A stretch of 64,000 nt of DNA from Methanobacteriaceae archaeon. Its GTDB lineage: Archaea > Methanobacteriota > Methanobacteria > Methanobacteriales > Methanobacteriaceae. Positions within the stretch are counted from its first letter, which is position 1. Every line of letters begins with the position of its first letter. Position numbers and translations under genes: made by a program. The stretch lies in contig JAUSNX010000009.1 of NCBI GenBank assembly GCA_030656015.1, positions 96,109 through 160,108 of the forward strand, in the 5' to 3' direction. This document shows, one piece after another, positions 48,972 to 57,580 of this stretch. A model generated the notes under the pieces. That model saw only the letters and a program-made list of their open reading frames with translations. It was not told where the DNA came from and made no database searches.

Positions 48972-50549
48972 ATGTATATTCGCTTTAAAACTATATTTCA
49001 AGGATTGATTAATAAAATGTATTTCATAAGTAAAATAAAAAATAAAATAAAAAATTTAAATACAAAAACTGAAGTCTTATCTGGAACAACCGTGGCCCTG
49101 GCACTTATACCAGAAGCCATTGCTTTCTCTATTATTGCCAATGTGAACCCTCTGGTGGGCCTTTATTCTGCAATCATTATTGGAATAATAACCGCCATGA
49201 TTGGTGGCCGACCTGGAATGATTTCTGGTGCTACTGGAGCGGTGGCTGTGGTAATAGTGGCCCTGGTGATACAGCACGGTCCCGAATATTTATTTGCCGC
49301 TGTAGTGTTAATGGGAATTATACAGATAGCCATTGGATTGTTAAAGTTGGGAAAATTCATTCGCCTGGTGCCTCAAGCCGTGATGTTCGGTTTCTTAAAT
49401 GGGTTAGCCATAATCATCTTTACTTCCCAGTTTACCCAGTTCCAAACTCCAGATGGTAGCTGGCTCACTGGATCCTTACTGTGGATTATGTTAGCCTTTG
49501 TTGGATTATCCATGGCCATTATCCATTTTCTACCCAAGATTAGTAAGGCCATTCCTTCATCATTGGCCGCTATTTTGGCAGTTTCAGCCATTACCATCGG
49601 TCTGCAAATTCCGACCAAAACCGTAGGAGACCTTGCTTCCATTGCCGGAGGATTTCCAGCATTCCACATCCCCATGGTTCCCTTAAATTTAGAAACTATT
49701 ATTATAATTTTACCTTATGCCATTATAATGGCCATGGTAGGATTAATTGAAAGTTTACTGACCCTGAATGTTATTGATGAAATGACTGAAACCCGGGGAA
49801 GAGGAAATAAAGAAAGTGTGGCCCAGGGAGTGGCCAATACCGTGTGTGGTTTCTTTGGAGGAATGGGTGGATGTGCCATGATTGGACAGAGTATCATTAA
49901 TATTAATTCTGGTGCTAGAAACCGTATTTCAGGAATTACAGCTGCAGTGGCATTAATGGTAATTGTAATGGCCGGTGCGTCACTGGTAGAACAAATACCC
50001 ATGGCCGCTTTAGTGGGAGTGATGTTCATGGTGGCCATTGGAACCTTTGAATGGGCCTCCTTTAGAATAATAAAAAAGGTGCCCAGAACCGACGTAATTG
50101 TAATGATAATTGTAGCAGGTGTCACGGTTTTATTCCACAATCTGGCCGCAGCAGTTATTGTAGGTGTTATTATCTCAGCTCTGGCCTTTGCCTGGGAAAG
50201 TGCCCGCCGTATCCATGCCCACACTACCATTGACCCGGAAAATATTAAACACTACGAAATAGAAGGGCCCCTATTTTTCGGTTCAATAACTGCATTTAAA
50301 GACCTATTTGATTATAAAAACGACCCTGAAGAAGTTATTATTGACTTTAACAAGTCCAGTGTCCGGGATCATTCTGCCATTGAGGCCTTAAATTCAATGA
50401 CTGAAAAGTACGCTAAATGCGGGAAAAAGGTTCATTTGAGACATTTAAGTGAAGACTGTCGAATGTTGCTGGACAATGCCTCTGAAATAATTGAGGTCAA
50501 TCACTGGGAAGATCCCCATTATAAGATTGCTGATGATATATTAGAATAA
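48972..50549 (+). CDS. SulP-family anion transporter with STAS domain
   Basis: The protein has 525 residues. About 11-12 hydrophobic segments (30-400) include TVALALIPEAIAFSIIANVN and IIGIITAMIGGRPGMISGAT, which are SulP signatures. The STAS domain follows at about 420-525, with EEVIIDFNKSSVRDHSAIEA. It probably takes up sulfate, bicarbonate or another oxyanion. Start uncertain: the frame opens at 48972 with AAAGAAGATTTA before it, and another ATG lies at 49017. The gene may be linked to the downstream antiporter, 76 bases away. Confidence 0.9.
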   Translation: MYIRFKTIFQGLINKMYFISKIKNKIKNLNTKTEVLSGTTVALALIPEAIAFSIIANVNPLVGLYSAIIIGIITAMIGGRPGMISGATGAVAVVIVALVIQHGPEYLFAAVVLMGIIQIAIGLLKLGKFIRLVPQAVMFGFLNGLAIIIFTSQFTQFQTPDGSWLTGSLLWIMLAFVGLSMAIIHFLPKISKAIPSSLAAILAVSAITIGLQIPTKTVGDLASIAGGFPAFHIPMVPLNLETIIIILPYAIIMAMVGLIESLLTLNVIDEMTETRGRGNKESVAQGVANTVCGFFGGMGGCAMIGQSIININSGARNRISGITAAVALMVIVMAGASLVEQIPMAALVGVMFMVAIGTFEWASFRIIKKVPRTDVIVMIIVAGVTVLFHNLAAAVIVGVIISALAFAWESARRIHAHTTIDPENIKHYEIEGPLFFGSITAFKDLFDYKNDPEEVIIDFNKSSVRDHSAIEALNSMTEKYAKCGKKVHLRHLSEDCRMLLDNASEIIEVNHWEDPHYKIADDILE

Positions 50550-50625
50550 TATTTAAAAAACAACAAGGTTATATATTTAAATAATAATAATACTTAGAAG
50601 AAGGAAACATATTGCCGGTGATAAA

Positions 50626-51585
50626 TTGATAGAAATCATAGCACTTATAGCAGTCTTAATAATTTCATTGCTTCTAGTTATAAAATCAGCAGACATATTC
50701 GTGGACAATTTAGTAGAAATCGGCCTGGCACTAGGAATATCCGAAATAATACTGGGAGTTACCGCATCAGCTGTGGGAACATCACTTCCCGAGTTCGGTT
50801 CGGCCATGATAGCCATTTTAACAGGAAATCCCGAGATGGGGATAAGTGTGGCCATAGGTGCTAGTATATGGAATATAGCTGGAATTTTAGGAATATCCAC
50901 CATAGTTACCGGTTTAATTGTGGCTAAAAAAGATGATATTAAAAGGGACGGAGTAATGGCCCTTTTAACAGCATTAGTATTGACCATATTCATGTTCTTA
51001 TTTGGAGAACTTACCTTTACCCTGGGAATTATCCTGACCATTATGTATCTGGCTTATTTTTGGATATTGATCCGGGCCCAGAAAAAAGATCGCGCCGTAA
51101 ATGGTATATCTGTACCCCAGGAACATAAAAAACCTATAACTAAAAAGAAGATTTTTTACGTCATAATTGGTCTTGCTGGTCTGGCCGTGGGCTGCAGGAT
51201 AATTGTATATTCCACTGTGGAGTTAGCAGAAATTCTAAATATTCCTGCAGCTTTAGCCGGTATATTACTGGCTTTTGGTACCACTGCCCCTGAGTTCTTC
51301 ACAGTTTTAACTTCGGCACGTAAAGGATTAAGTCGATTAGCAGTGGGAACTGTCCTGGGCAGTAATATATTTAACATACTCATAGGTTTAGGAATACCCG
51401 CCCTGTTTATTACCATACCTGTGGAATCCATTACCCGTAATTTAGATGGTCCAGCACTGGTTTTAATAAGCATATTGTTATTATTACTGCTAAAAAAAGA
51501 CATGAAACTAACTAGAATAAGTGGAATAATTCTTTTAGCTTCTTATATAGTATATATTGGTGTAAGAATAGTTTATATGGGCTAA
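50626..51585 (+). CDS. CaCA-family cation (Na/Ca or K-dependent) antiporter
   Basis: The protein has 319 residues and 10 hydrophobic segments. The two conserved alpha repeats are present: GTSLPEFGSAMIAILTG with GASIWNIAGILG, and GTTAPEFFTVLTSARKG with GSNIFNILIGLG, which is the inverted duplication typical of this family. It exchanges Ca2+ or another cation for Na+ or H+ across the membrane. The start is a TTG directly after GCCGGTGATAAA, the standard Shine-Dalgarno of this genome. Follows the SulP gene by 76 bases. Confidence 0.9.
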   Translation: MIEIIALIAVLIISLLLVIKSADIFVDNLVEIGLALGISEIILGVTASAVGTSLPEFGSAMIAILTGNPEMGISVAIGASIWNIAGILGISTIVTGLIVAKKDDIKRDGVMALLTALVLTIFMFLFGELTFTLGIILTIMYLAYFWILIRAQKKDRAVNGISVPQEHKKPITKKKIFYVIIGLAGLAVGCRIIVYSTVELAEILNIPAALAGILLAFGTTAPEFFTVLTSARKGLSRLAVGTVLGSNIFNILIGLGIPALFITIPVESITRNLDGPALVLISILLLLLLKKDMKLTRISGIILLASYIVYIGVRIVYMG

Positions 51586-51816
51586 TATATATTATATTTT
51601 ATATTTTTTCTTATTTTAAAGAATTTCAATTATTAGTAAAACTTGAATTATTAAATATCAAATTATAGTCAATATTTAAAAAATATTAAAAATTCTTACG
51701 GTTAAAATAGTTCTAATGGTTTATTAGATTTAAAACACTAACAAAATAAAAAAAATATGTCGTTGGATGTCACATGTTAAGAAAATATTTTAAAAATAAA
51801 AAATTATAATTAATTA

Positions 51817-52125
51817 TTAAATATTTAAATTTAAAAAATTAAAAACGCTTTCTATCCTTAATTCCTGCATTTTTCCTAAATTCAATCCCCCTGATGCTGA
51901 TTTGGATCTTTCAACCTGTTGAACGTGTCCCGTGATCCAGTCATACCATTCAACTTCTTTGGTTTCACCACATGCTGAACAGTTATCATATACTCCTTTC
52001 ATGAGTATTTTACATTTTACACAGAAGCTTAATGCCGAGCTATATGCCCAAACCCCAATATCTGACTTTTGAGCAATCTTATTGGTAAGACTCATAAGTG
52101 ATTTTTCTTTTTCATATTCACACAC
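51817..52125 (-). pseudogene. C-terminal fragment of anaerobic ribonucleotide reductase NrdD
   Basis: The 102 codons equal only the end of NrdD. LTNKIAQKSDIGVWAYSSAL is the segment just before the zinc finger, then CVKCKILMKG and CSACG make the Cys4 site. VEWYDWITGHVQQVERSKSA precedes SGGLNLGKMQEL, the glycyl-radical loop region. A full enzyme has about 600-770 residues. The loop residues differ from the usual SGGWNAGK, which suggests decay. The frame begins at GTG without a clear ribosome site. A repair role like that of the E. coli GrcA radical domain is conceivable but unlikely. Confidence 0.7.
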
Positions 52126-52522
52126 ATCCTAATATTTTTAAAAAATTAAAGATTTTAGTACTTCGTGTTATTTAGAAAATAGGTTTTTTCAGAACCCCAA
52201 AAGTCGACTTAAATGAATGAATAAATGCTTAAAATTTAATAAATTAAAAAAGAGTTATAAAAAAGAATTAATTAATCCACTCGCTAGTGATTTGTCATAA
52301 ATAACACGATTACAAGATATTTAATTATTAGTAAAGAATCCGTATATATATATATATATTTTTCTGTAACAAACCTTTGTAATTGCGATGGTAATTGTGG
52401 CCTGTAAGAATTTTGATAGAATTTAAAAACTTTAAAACCACTTTAACTAGTTATTAATATTCCCAGCTACATCTTATCCTAATCATAGAAGATCTTTAAG
52501 TATGTAAAATAAAATAAATTAG
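52126..52522. other. Intergenic region with TA microsatellite
   Basis: This 397-base gap lies upstream of the NrdD fragment. It has a (TA)n run at about 52343-52358. Short protein-like frames occur (for example NLCNCDGNCGL on the plus strand), but none with start and ribosome site. The region looks like decayed sequence. Confidence 0.35.
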
Positions 52523-52717
52523 TTAAATTAGAACCAGTATTAGACCAGAAAGATAGATTAATAGGAATATTATGCCGAAAACGAATATACCTAAAAAAAT
52601 GTATTTATCATAGCTTTTTGAATCAAAAAGATCTTCTTCTTCATTTATTTTTTGATTTGGAGGAGTGTTATTTATTTTATTTTTTCTTGAATTTTTTATT
52701 TTATTTTTTCTTCCCAT
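52523..52717 (-). CDS. Small basic single-pass membrane protein
   Basis: The protein has 64 residues. The N-terminal half is Lys- and Asn-rich (MGRKNKIKNSRKNKINNT), followed by an acidic patch EEEDLF. The C-terminal helix is YIFLGIFVFGIIFLLIYLSG. Composition suggests a tail-anchored protein with a nucleic-acid-binding or basic head. No family known. The ATG is preceded by GGAGTATGATTTAA. Confidence 0.5.
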   Translation of the reverse strand: MGRKNKIKNSRKNKINNTPPNQKINEEEDLFDSKSYDKYIFLGIFVFGIIFLLIYLSGLILVLI

Positions 52718-52980
52718 TTAAATCATACTCCATAAACTTGACTTTAAAATTTGATATTAATATATCATAGCATATTTAACCATCATAAATTTATGCTCAA
52801 AAAGAATAAATAGTATTAAGAGTGAAGGGCAGAACTTTTACGATGATTAAAAAAATTATATAATGTTCAGTCTATAATATTAATGTTTAATTATAATTAT
52901 ATAATGTTATTCCGTATAATTTATAATAAGAGTTTAATAATTAGAATATAATCTTACATCTTTAATTTGGGCGAAGGGGT

Positions 52981-53436
52981 ATGAATAAAGAAGTTACCTT
53001 AATAAAATATTGTAATTGGTGTGGTGATCCTTTTGAGGTAAAATCACCCAATCAGAAGTATTGTCCATCCCGTGAGAAGGGTTGCAGTAAAGAAGCTAAG
53101 CGTGAAAGCTGGCGTAAAGCTTCCAATAATTATAGGAATAACTATAAAAACGTTTTAAATATTTCACAAGTGTATAAACTTGGATCTGGATGGCTGAGCA
53201 GTACACCAAAAAATGATTTTAATGAGGAATATCAGGCTATTCAGAAAGAAAAGAAACGGTTAAATATTAACGGCATAGTGGTAGGTGTACCTTTCTGGGT
53301 ACAGATCACTTCTGAATTTTCTATGAGAAACGTTCTACAGCGAGCGCACTTTTCCATTGGGGAAATTTGGCCGCTTTTAATAGCTTTATTGGTATTCCTA
53401 GTGTTTGTTCTAATTTTAGGACACTATTATAAATAA
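52981..53436 (+). CDS. Zinc-finger protein with C-terminal membrane helix
   Basis: The protein has 151 residues. The N-terminus has a treble-clef-like zinc site: CNWCGDPFEV, then KYCPSREKGCSKEAKRES, a pattern with CxxC and CxxxxxxC followed by a Lys/Arg-rich stretch. A middle region (50-100) shows no motif. The C-terminal helix IWPLLIALLVFLVFVLILGH anchors it. So the zinc finger is probably tethered to the membrane. Function unknown. The ATG follows GGCGAAGGGGT with close spacing. Confidence 0.65.
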   Translation: MNKEVTLIKYCNWCGDPFEVKSPNQKYCPSREKGCSKEAKRESWRKASNNYRNNYKNVLNISQVYKLGSGWLSSTPKNDFNEEYQAIQKEKKRLNINGIVVGVPFWVQITSEFSMRNVLQRAHFSIGEIWPLLIALLVFLVFVLILGHYYK

Positions 53437-53544
53437 TAATATTTTATTAATTTTAATAATAATTAATCTTAAAAAATTAAAAAAAACTATATTATTTTGA
53501 ATTAATTAATAAAAAAATTTAAAAATATACTTCATAATGAAGTA

Positions 53545-54054
53545 TTATTCTAAATTGTCAATTAATTTTGTTAGCCAGACCAACCATTCTTCATAGGACA
53601 TGTTGGGATACGACATATCAGCATTGGGATGCATAAACCGACACAAAGTTAAGGTTTTAATATGCGGTGCAAAGTTTTTTAGAGTAGATAAACCTTGTGA
53701 ACCTATATAATAGGGGACCCCTATGAAACAAACCAGATCATAGTTTCCCTTACCCTCAAATCCTTTCCATTCAGGATTTTTTAGATTATTTATTAATTCT
53801 ACTAGTCCCATGACTCTGGTCTTGTAATTCATTTTGGATAAGGTTAAACTAGAACCTCCAGTAGCCACCACAGTAATGTTTCTTTTTTTAGCAATTTCTA
53901 AACTTTTTTCAGCTATTTCTTCCGGAATATTATTCAATAACGATCCCATGACAAAAAGGGGATTTTTAGATTGTTTAATTGTTAAAGCTGCCATTTCTGA
54001 CGGCCAAACACTTGCCGGATTTGCACATACCAATGCTGAATTCCATGCGGACAT
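53545..54054 (-). CDS. cdhB: CO dehydrogenase/acetyl-CoA synthase complex subunit epsilon
   Basis: The protein is 169 residues from ATG (MSAWNSAL), which follows ATGGTGGTATA; an upstream in-frame ATG would add 19 poorly fitting residues. Motifs are NPLFVMGSLL, ITVVATGGSSL, YDLVCFIGVPYYIGSQGLST and HPNADMSYPNMSYEEW. CdhB associates with CdhA in the alpha2-epsilon2 component and is thought to help FAD or electron interaction. It is divergent from cdhA, with 125 bases between start codons. In most methanogens cdhA and cdhB are co-directional, so the arrangement is unusual. Confidence 0.9.
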   Translation of the reverse strand: MSAWNSALVCANPASVWPSEMAALTIKQSKNPLFVMGSLLNNIPEEIAEKSLEIAKKRNITVVATGGSSLTLSKMNYKTRVMGLVELINNLKNPEWKGFEGKGNYDLVCFIGVPYYIGSQGLSTLKNFAPHIKTLTLCRFMHPNADMSYPNMSYEEWLVWLTKLIDNLE

Positions 54055-54071
54055 TATACCACCATTAATTT

Positions 54072-54159
54072 TTATGTAGGATGTCTTATGTAGGATGTGT
54101 ATTAAGCACATATATAATGATTAATAATGACAAACTACATATATAATGATTAATAATGA
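54072..54159. promoter_or_regulatory. Divergent cdhB-cdhA control region with two direct-repeat pairs
   Basis: Two repeat types lie between the genes. TTATGTAGGATGT occurs exactly at 54072-54084 and 54086-54098. A 23-base unit, starting ACATATATAATG and ending AATAATGA, occurs exactly at 54108-54130 and 54137-54159, with a 29-base period. Each long copy includes a TATATAA-type box. The second is placed about 35 bases before cdhA, right for its TATA box. The first may serve cdhB on the other strand. Repeated spacing suggests cooperative binding of a regulator, or promoter duplication. Confidence 0.55.
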
Positions 54160-54179
54160 TAATATATAAAGGTGATGAT

Positions 54180-56609
54180 ATGGTTCAAAGCCAACAACAT
54201 GAAGCCAATGGACTATCAATTAAAAATTTTAATATGGATTTTAATGAAATAGATTCATATTTAGATCAAAAGGCTAATTATAATCATTTAGATAAAAAAA
54301 TTAGCTTAAACTATCCATTACTTAGAGAATGGGATTTTAAATTACTTTCTATTTTTAAGCCATTTTATGCGCCCCTTTGTGATATGTGCTGTCTGTGTAC
54401 TTATGGAAAGTGTGATCTATCAGGTAATAAGAAAGGAGCTTGTGGAATAAACTTGGAAAAACAGCAGTCTAGAATGGTACTAATGGCCAGTACCATTGGT
54501 GCTTCAACCCATTCAGCTCATGCTAGACATTTAGTGGATTACTTGCTGGAAAAAAATCCAGAATTAGAATTAAAATATGATAATTCTATTGAGGTAATAA
54601 CACCCATTATAACCACATTAACCGGAATAACCCCTAAAAATGCCATGGACTTAGATAGAATCATGGCCTGTGTGGAAAAAGAACTCACCAATCTAATGGC
54701 ATCCACCCATACTGGCCAGGAAGGAGACTATTTAGAATTTGAATCAAAAGCACTTCATGCCGGAATGATTGATACACTATCCTTAGAAGTAGCAGAGTTA
54801 GCACAAATAAATCAATATGACTTAAATAAAGGTGAAGCGGACGTTTCCATGATAGAAATTGGAATGGGGGTAGCTGACCGTGATAAACCAGTTATTTTAT
54901 GTATAGGGCATAATATAGCTCCCAGTAGCGAAATTATTGACTATGCCGAAGAAATGGACCTAATTGATGACCTGGAAATTTGTGGACTTTGTTGTAGTGC
55001 CCTGGAAATGGGAAGGAAATCCGCAAAATCAAAAATCATCGGCCCCATATCCCGGCAACTTATGTATATAAAATCAGGAATTCCTGATTTGGTGGTCCTG
55101 GACGAGCAATGTATCCGGGCAGATATTTTTGAACTCTGTGCTGAAAATAACATCCCAATAATCACCACCAGCGACAAATGTTCATTAGGACTTCCAGATA
55201 AAACCAAAGAAACCCATTACAAAATTGTTAATGAAATACTGGATGGAAAAATACCTGGTGCTCTAATAAGAGATAGTAAAAAAGTCGGAAAGACTGCTGT
55301 TGCACTGGCAACGAAGATCAAAGAAAAAAATTTTCTCCAAATTCGATTAAATAATTTAACCCCAGATGAACTGGCTATCAATAAAGCTGGAAATGAATGT
55401 AATAGTTGTAAAACTTGTGATACATCATGTCTTGAAGTTAAAGAAAATAGTAGTTCCAAAAGTTTCATCTCCAACGCTGAAAACGATATGCTACCCTACA
55501 TTGAAATTTGTAACCTTTGTGGACAATGTAACCGGTCATGTTCTGCCATGTTACCTATCAAAGAAGCATTTGAAGAAGCTAAAGATGGGGATATTTCTCT
55601 CATGTCTAGTTTCTATGGTAAATGTGTGGGATGTGGTAAATGCATGGAGGCTTGTGATAAGAACATACCTCTGATTGATATTATAAGAATAGCTTCCCAG
55701 GAAAAAATAGATGCCGAGAAGTTTTCCATGCGGACTGGAAGGGGCCCAATCCAGGATGTTGAAATACGAAAAGTAGGAGCACCTATAGTATTTGGTGATA
55801 TACCTGGAGTTATAGCACTTGCTGGATGCTCTAACTATGCTAATGGTGAAATAGAAGTCTATAAAATAGCAGAAGAATTTTTGAAAAGAGGTTACATAGT
55901 TTTAGCAGCAGGATGTGCCGCTATGGATATTTCACTTCAAAAAGACGAAGATGGTAAAACATTATATGAAAAATACAGTGGTAATTTTGATAGAGGAGGA
56001 CTAGTTAATTTAGGGCCATGTGTGGCAAATGCCCATGCCATTGGTAGTGCCATAAAAATTGCTAACATTTTCGCAAAAGTACCCCTGGAAAACAATTTTA
56101 CAGAAATAGCAGATTACATAATGAACAGAATAGGTGTTTGTGTAATTGCCTGGGGTGCCATGTCTCAAAAAGCTTTTGCCATAGCAACAGGTGCCAACCG
56201 CTGGGGAATACCCGCAGTTCTCGGCCCCCATGCATCAAAATATAAGAGATTATATTTAGGAAATGACCAGGAATTAAGAAAAATTAAAGATAAAAGAAAC
56301 GGGACAGAAGTAATGTGTGAACCGGCCCCCTTGCATCTAGCATATTCAGCTGAAAGTCTCAATGAATCTATGGTTATGGCAGCAAAATTGTGTATTAGAC
56401 CTAATGACCCCCCCAGGGGAAGAATGATTAAATTGAACAATTACGTAGATATCTACAAAAAATTCTATGGTTGCCTGCCTCCAGACATTCATCATTATGT
56501 TAGAAATGAGAAAGAAATTCCATATCAAGAAAAAGAAGAGATTATGGAAATACTTTCAGAAAATAACTGGGAGCCCAGAAAACCCCCAAAAGAACCTTCA
56601 ATTTTATGA
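54180..56609 (+). CDS. cdhA: CO dehydrogenase/acetyl-CoA synthase complex subunit alpha (CODH)
   Basis: The protein is 809 residues from ATG after AAAGGTGATGAT. The Fe-S cysteines begin at CDMCCLCTYGKCDLSG and GACGI. Ferredoxin-like motifs CNSCKTCDTSC, CNLCGQCNRSC and CVGCGKCMEACDKNIP follow. C-cluster ligands appear in AAGCAAMDISL, LGPCVANAHAIG and WGAMSQKAFAIATGANRWG. It oxidises CO or reduces CO2 to CO with ferredoxin, inside the cytoplasm. CdhC, CdhD and CdhE are not in this window, so acetyl-CoA assembly would need genes elsewhere. A ferredoxin gene follows. Confidence 0.95.
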   Translation: MVQSQQHEANGLSIKNFNMDFNEIDSYLDQKANYNHLDKKISLNYPLLREWDFKLLSIFKPFYAPLCDMCCLCTYGKCDLSGNKKGACGINLEKQQSRMVLMASTIGASTHSAHARHLVDYLLEKNPELELKYDNSIEVITPIITTLTGITPKNAMDLDRIMACVEKELTNLMASTHTGQEGDYLEFESKALHAGMIDTLSLEVAELAQINQYDLNKGEADVSMIEIGMGVADRDKPVILCIGHNIAPSSEIIDYAEEMDLIDDLEICGLCCSALEMGRKSAKSKIIGPISRQLMYIKSGIPDLVVLDEQCIRADIFELCAENNIPIITTSDKCSLGLPDKTKETHYKIVNEILDGKIPGALIRDSKKVGKTAVALATKIKEKNFLQIRLNNLTPDELAINKAGNECNSCKTCDTSCLEVKENSSSKSFISNAENDMLPYIEICNLCGQCNRSCSAMLPIKEAFEEAKDGDISLMSSFYGKCVGCGKCMEACDKNIPLIDIIRIASQEKIDAEKFSMRTGRGPIQDVEIRKVGAPIVFGDIPGVIALAGCSNYANGEIEVYKIAEEFLKRGYIVLAAGCAAMDISLQKDEDGKTLYEKYSGNFDRGGLVNLGPCVANAHAIGSAIKIANIFAKVPLENNFTEIADYIMNRIGVCVIAWGAMSQKAFAIATGANRWGIPAVLGPHASKYKRLYLGNDQELRKIKDKRNGTEVMCEPAPLHLAYSAESLNESMVMAAKLCIRPNDPPRGRMIKLNNYVDIYKKFYGCLPPDIHHYVRNEKEIPYQEKEEIMEILSENNWEPRKPPKEPSIL

Positions 56610-56732
56610 GTCTGAGAATTTAATTACTTGAACCACCTCTTAATTCTCAGACTTCATAATTCTTTAAAGAACAATTAAAGAATTATTAATTAATAAAAAA
56701 CTAAACTGACTTCATAATTCTTAAAGAACAAT
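56609..56732 (+). promoter_or_regulatory. Inverted repeat and direct repeat between cdhA and ferredoxin gene
   Basis: AGTCTGAGAATT (56609-56620) and AATTCTCAGACT (56642-56653) form a perfect 12-base inverted repeat right at the cdhA stop codon, with a 21-base loop. Next, a 25-26-base unit starting GACTTCATAATTC and ending AAAGAACAAT is repeated at 56650-56675 and 56708-56732, with one T inserted in the first. It contains the palindrome TTCTTTAAAGAA. Possible roles: mRNA end or processing stem, then operator for the ferredoxin gene. Confidence 0.5.
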
Positions 56733-56764
56733 AATTTAAAATGAATAACTAATTAGGTGATAAA

Positions 56765-57154
56765 ATGAGCCCATTTATAACAATAAAAAATCCATTAAAA
56801 TGTTATAAATGTAATTTATGCCTGAAAAAATGTAAAGAAATACATGGAAGCAGCAGAATCAAAAAAATTGATGGAATACCCGTCTTTTGTAAGCAATGCA
56901 AGGATGCACCCTGTGAAAAAGCATGCAAAGTAAATGCCATCACTCTTAAAAATAACGTACCGGTGATTGATGAAGAACTCTGTGTTGGATGTAATATGTG
57001 TGTAGAAGTTTGTCCAGATAAATTGATTTTTCTCAAGGATATTACTGCTCATAAATGCACACTTTGTATGGATTCCCAAAAAATTACGCCAGCCTGCATA
57101 GAGGCGTGTCCCGATAATATACTGGTGGTTAAATGTGGAGAAGACAACAAGTAG
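56765..57154 (+). CDS. 4Fe-4S polyferredoxin (CooF/HycB-like)
   Basis: The protein has 129 residues and four cysteine motifs: CYKCNLCLKKC, CKQCKDAPCEKACKVN, CVGCNMCVEVCPDK and CTLCMDSQ followed by CIEACPDN. This is the four-cluster type found in CooF and HycB electron carriers. The gene is 155 bases downstream of cdhA in the same direction, so it probably receives or gives electrons to CODH. The ATG follows TTAGGTGATAAA. A role as general ferredoxin cannot be excluded. Confidence 0.87.
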   Translation: MSPFITIKNPLKCYKCNLCLKKCKEIHGSSRIKKIDGIPVFCKQCKDAPCEKACKVNAITLKNNVPVIDEELCVGCNMCVEVCPDKLIFLKDITAHKCTLCMDSQKITPACIEACPDNILVVKCGEDNK

Positions 57155-57218
57155 TAATTTATTTACTAATTAGTATTTAATTAAATAGTTTACGAAGAAA
57201 ATTATTTTTTTAATAATA

Positions 57219-57368
57219 CTAGTTTCTTTCACACCATTCTTTTAAAGCCTCCATACTTGCTTTTTTAATGGCCCCTTTTTCATAATTATGTTTTTTATAT
57301 GCTTTTTCTTTGAATTCATCCATTAAATCAATGGGAATTCTCACATTCAATGTTTTCTGATTTGGCAT
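57219..57368 (-). CDS. Ribbon-helix-helix (Arc/MetJ-type) small regulator
   Basis: The product has 49 residues: it begins MPNQKTLNVRIPIDLMDEF and ends with KKASMEALKEWCERN. The pattern beta-strand (TLNVRIPID), helix (LMDEFKEKAYKKH), turn, helix (AIKKASMEALKEW) matches RHH DNA-binding proteins. ATG follows AGGTGAGGACTGTT, a strong Shine-Dalgarno. It is divergent from the purC-like gene and convergent with the ferredoxin gene. A 14-base palindrome sits where its own TATA box should be, so self-repression is likely. Confidence 0.8.
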   Translation of the reverse strand: MPNQKTLNVRIPIDLMDEFKEKAYKKHNYEKGAIKKASMEALKEWCERN

Positions 57369-57420
57369 AACAGTCCTCACCTAAAGAAATTTAAGCTCCC
57401 ATACTATTTAACTTTTAATG

Positions 57421-57434
57421 TTGCTATATAGCAA
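57421..57434. promoter_or_regulatory. Palindrome overlapping TATA box of the RHH gene
   Basis: TTGCTATATAGCAA is a perfect 14-base palindrome. Its TATATA centre is 60 bases upstream of the RHH gene start, and 150 bases upstream of the purC-like start. It could be both promoter box and operator. A TATA-like ATTATATAGG (about 57452-57461) nearby could serve the rightward gene. Confidence 0.5.
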
Positions 57435-57580
57435 TATAGTTACATAACAAACATTATATAGGTGAAATTATAACAATTAATCATTAACAATACAATTCCA
57501 TTATTAATTACTAACAGTAAAAAAAATTATCCCATTTAAGGTTTTATTTGGAATTAATTAAGCATATAGGAGAATTAAAG

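Noticed and set aside
52343..52358. (TA)n microsatellite as a possible origin or phase-variation tract
   Set aside because: It is not in a gene or near a promoter, and no origin-binding repeats are around it; simple sequence.
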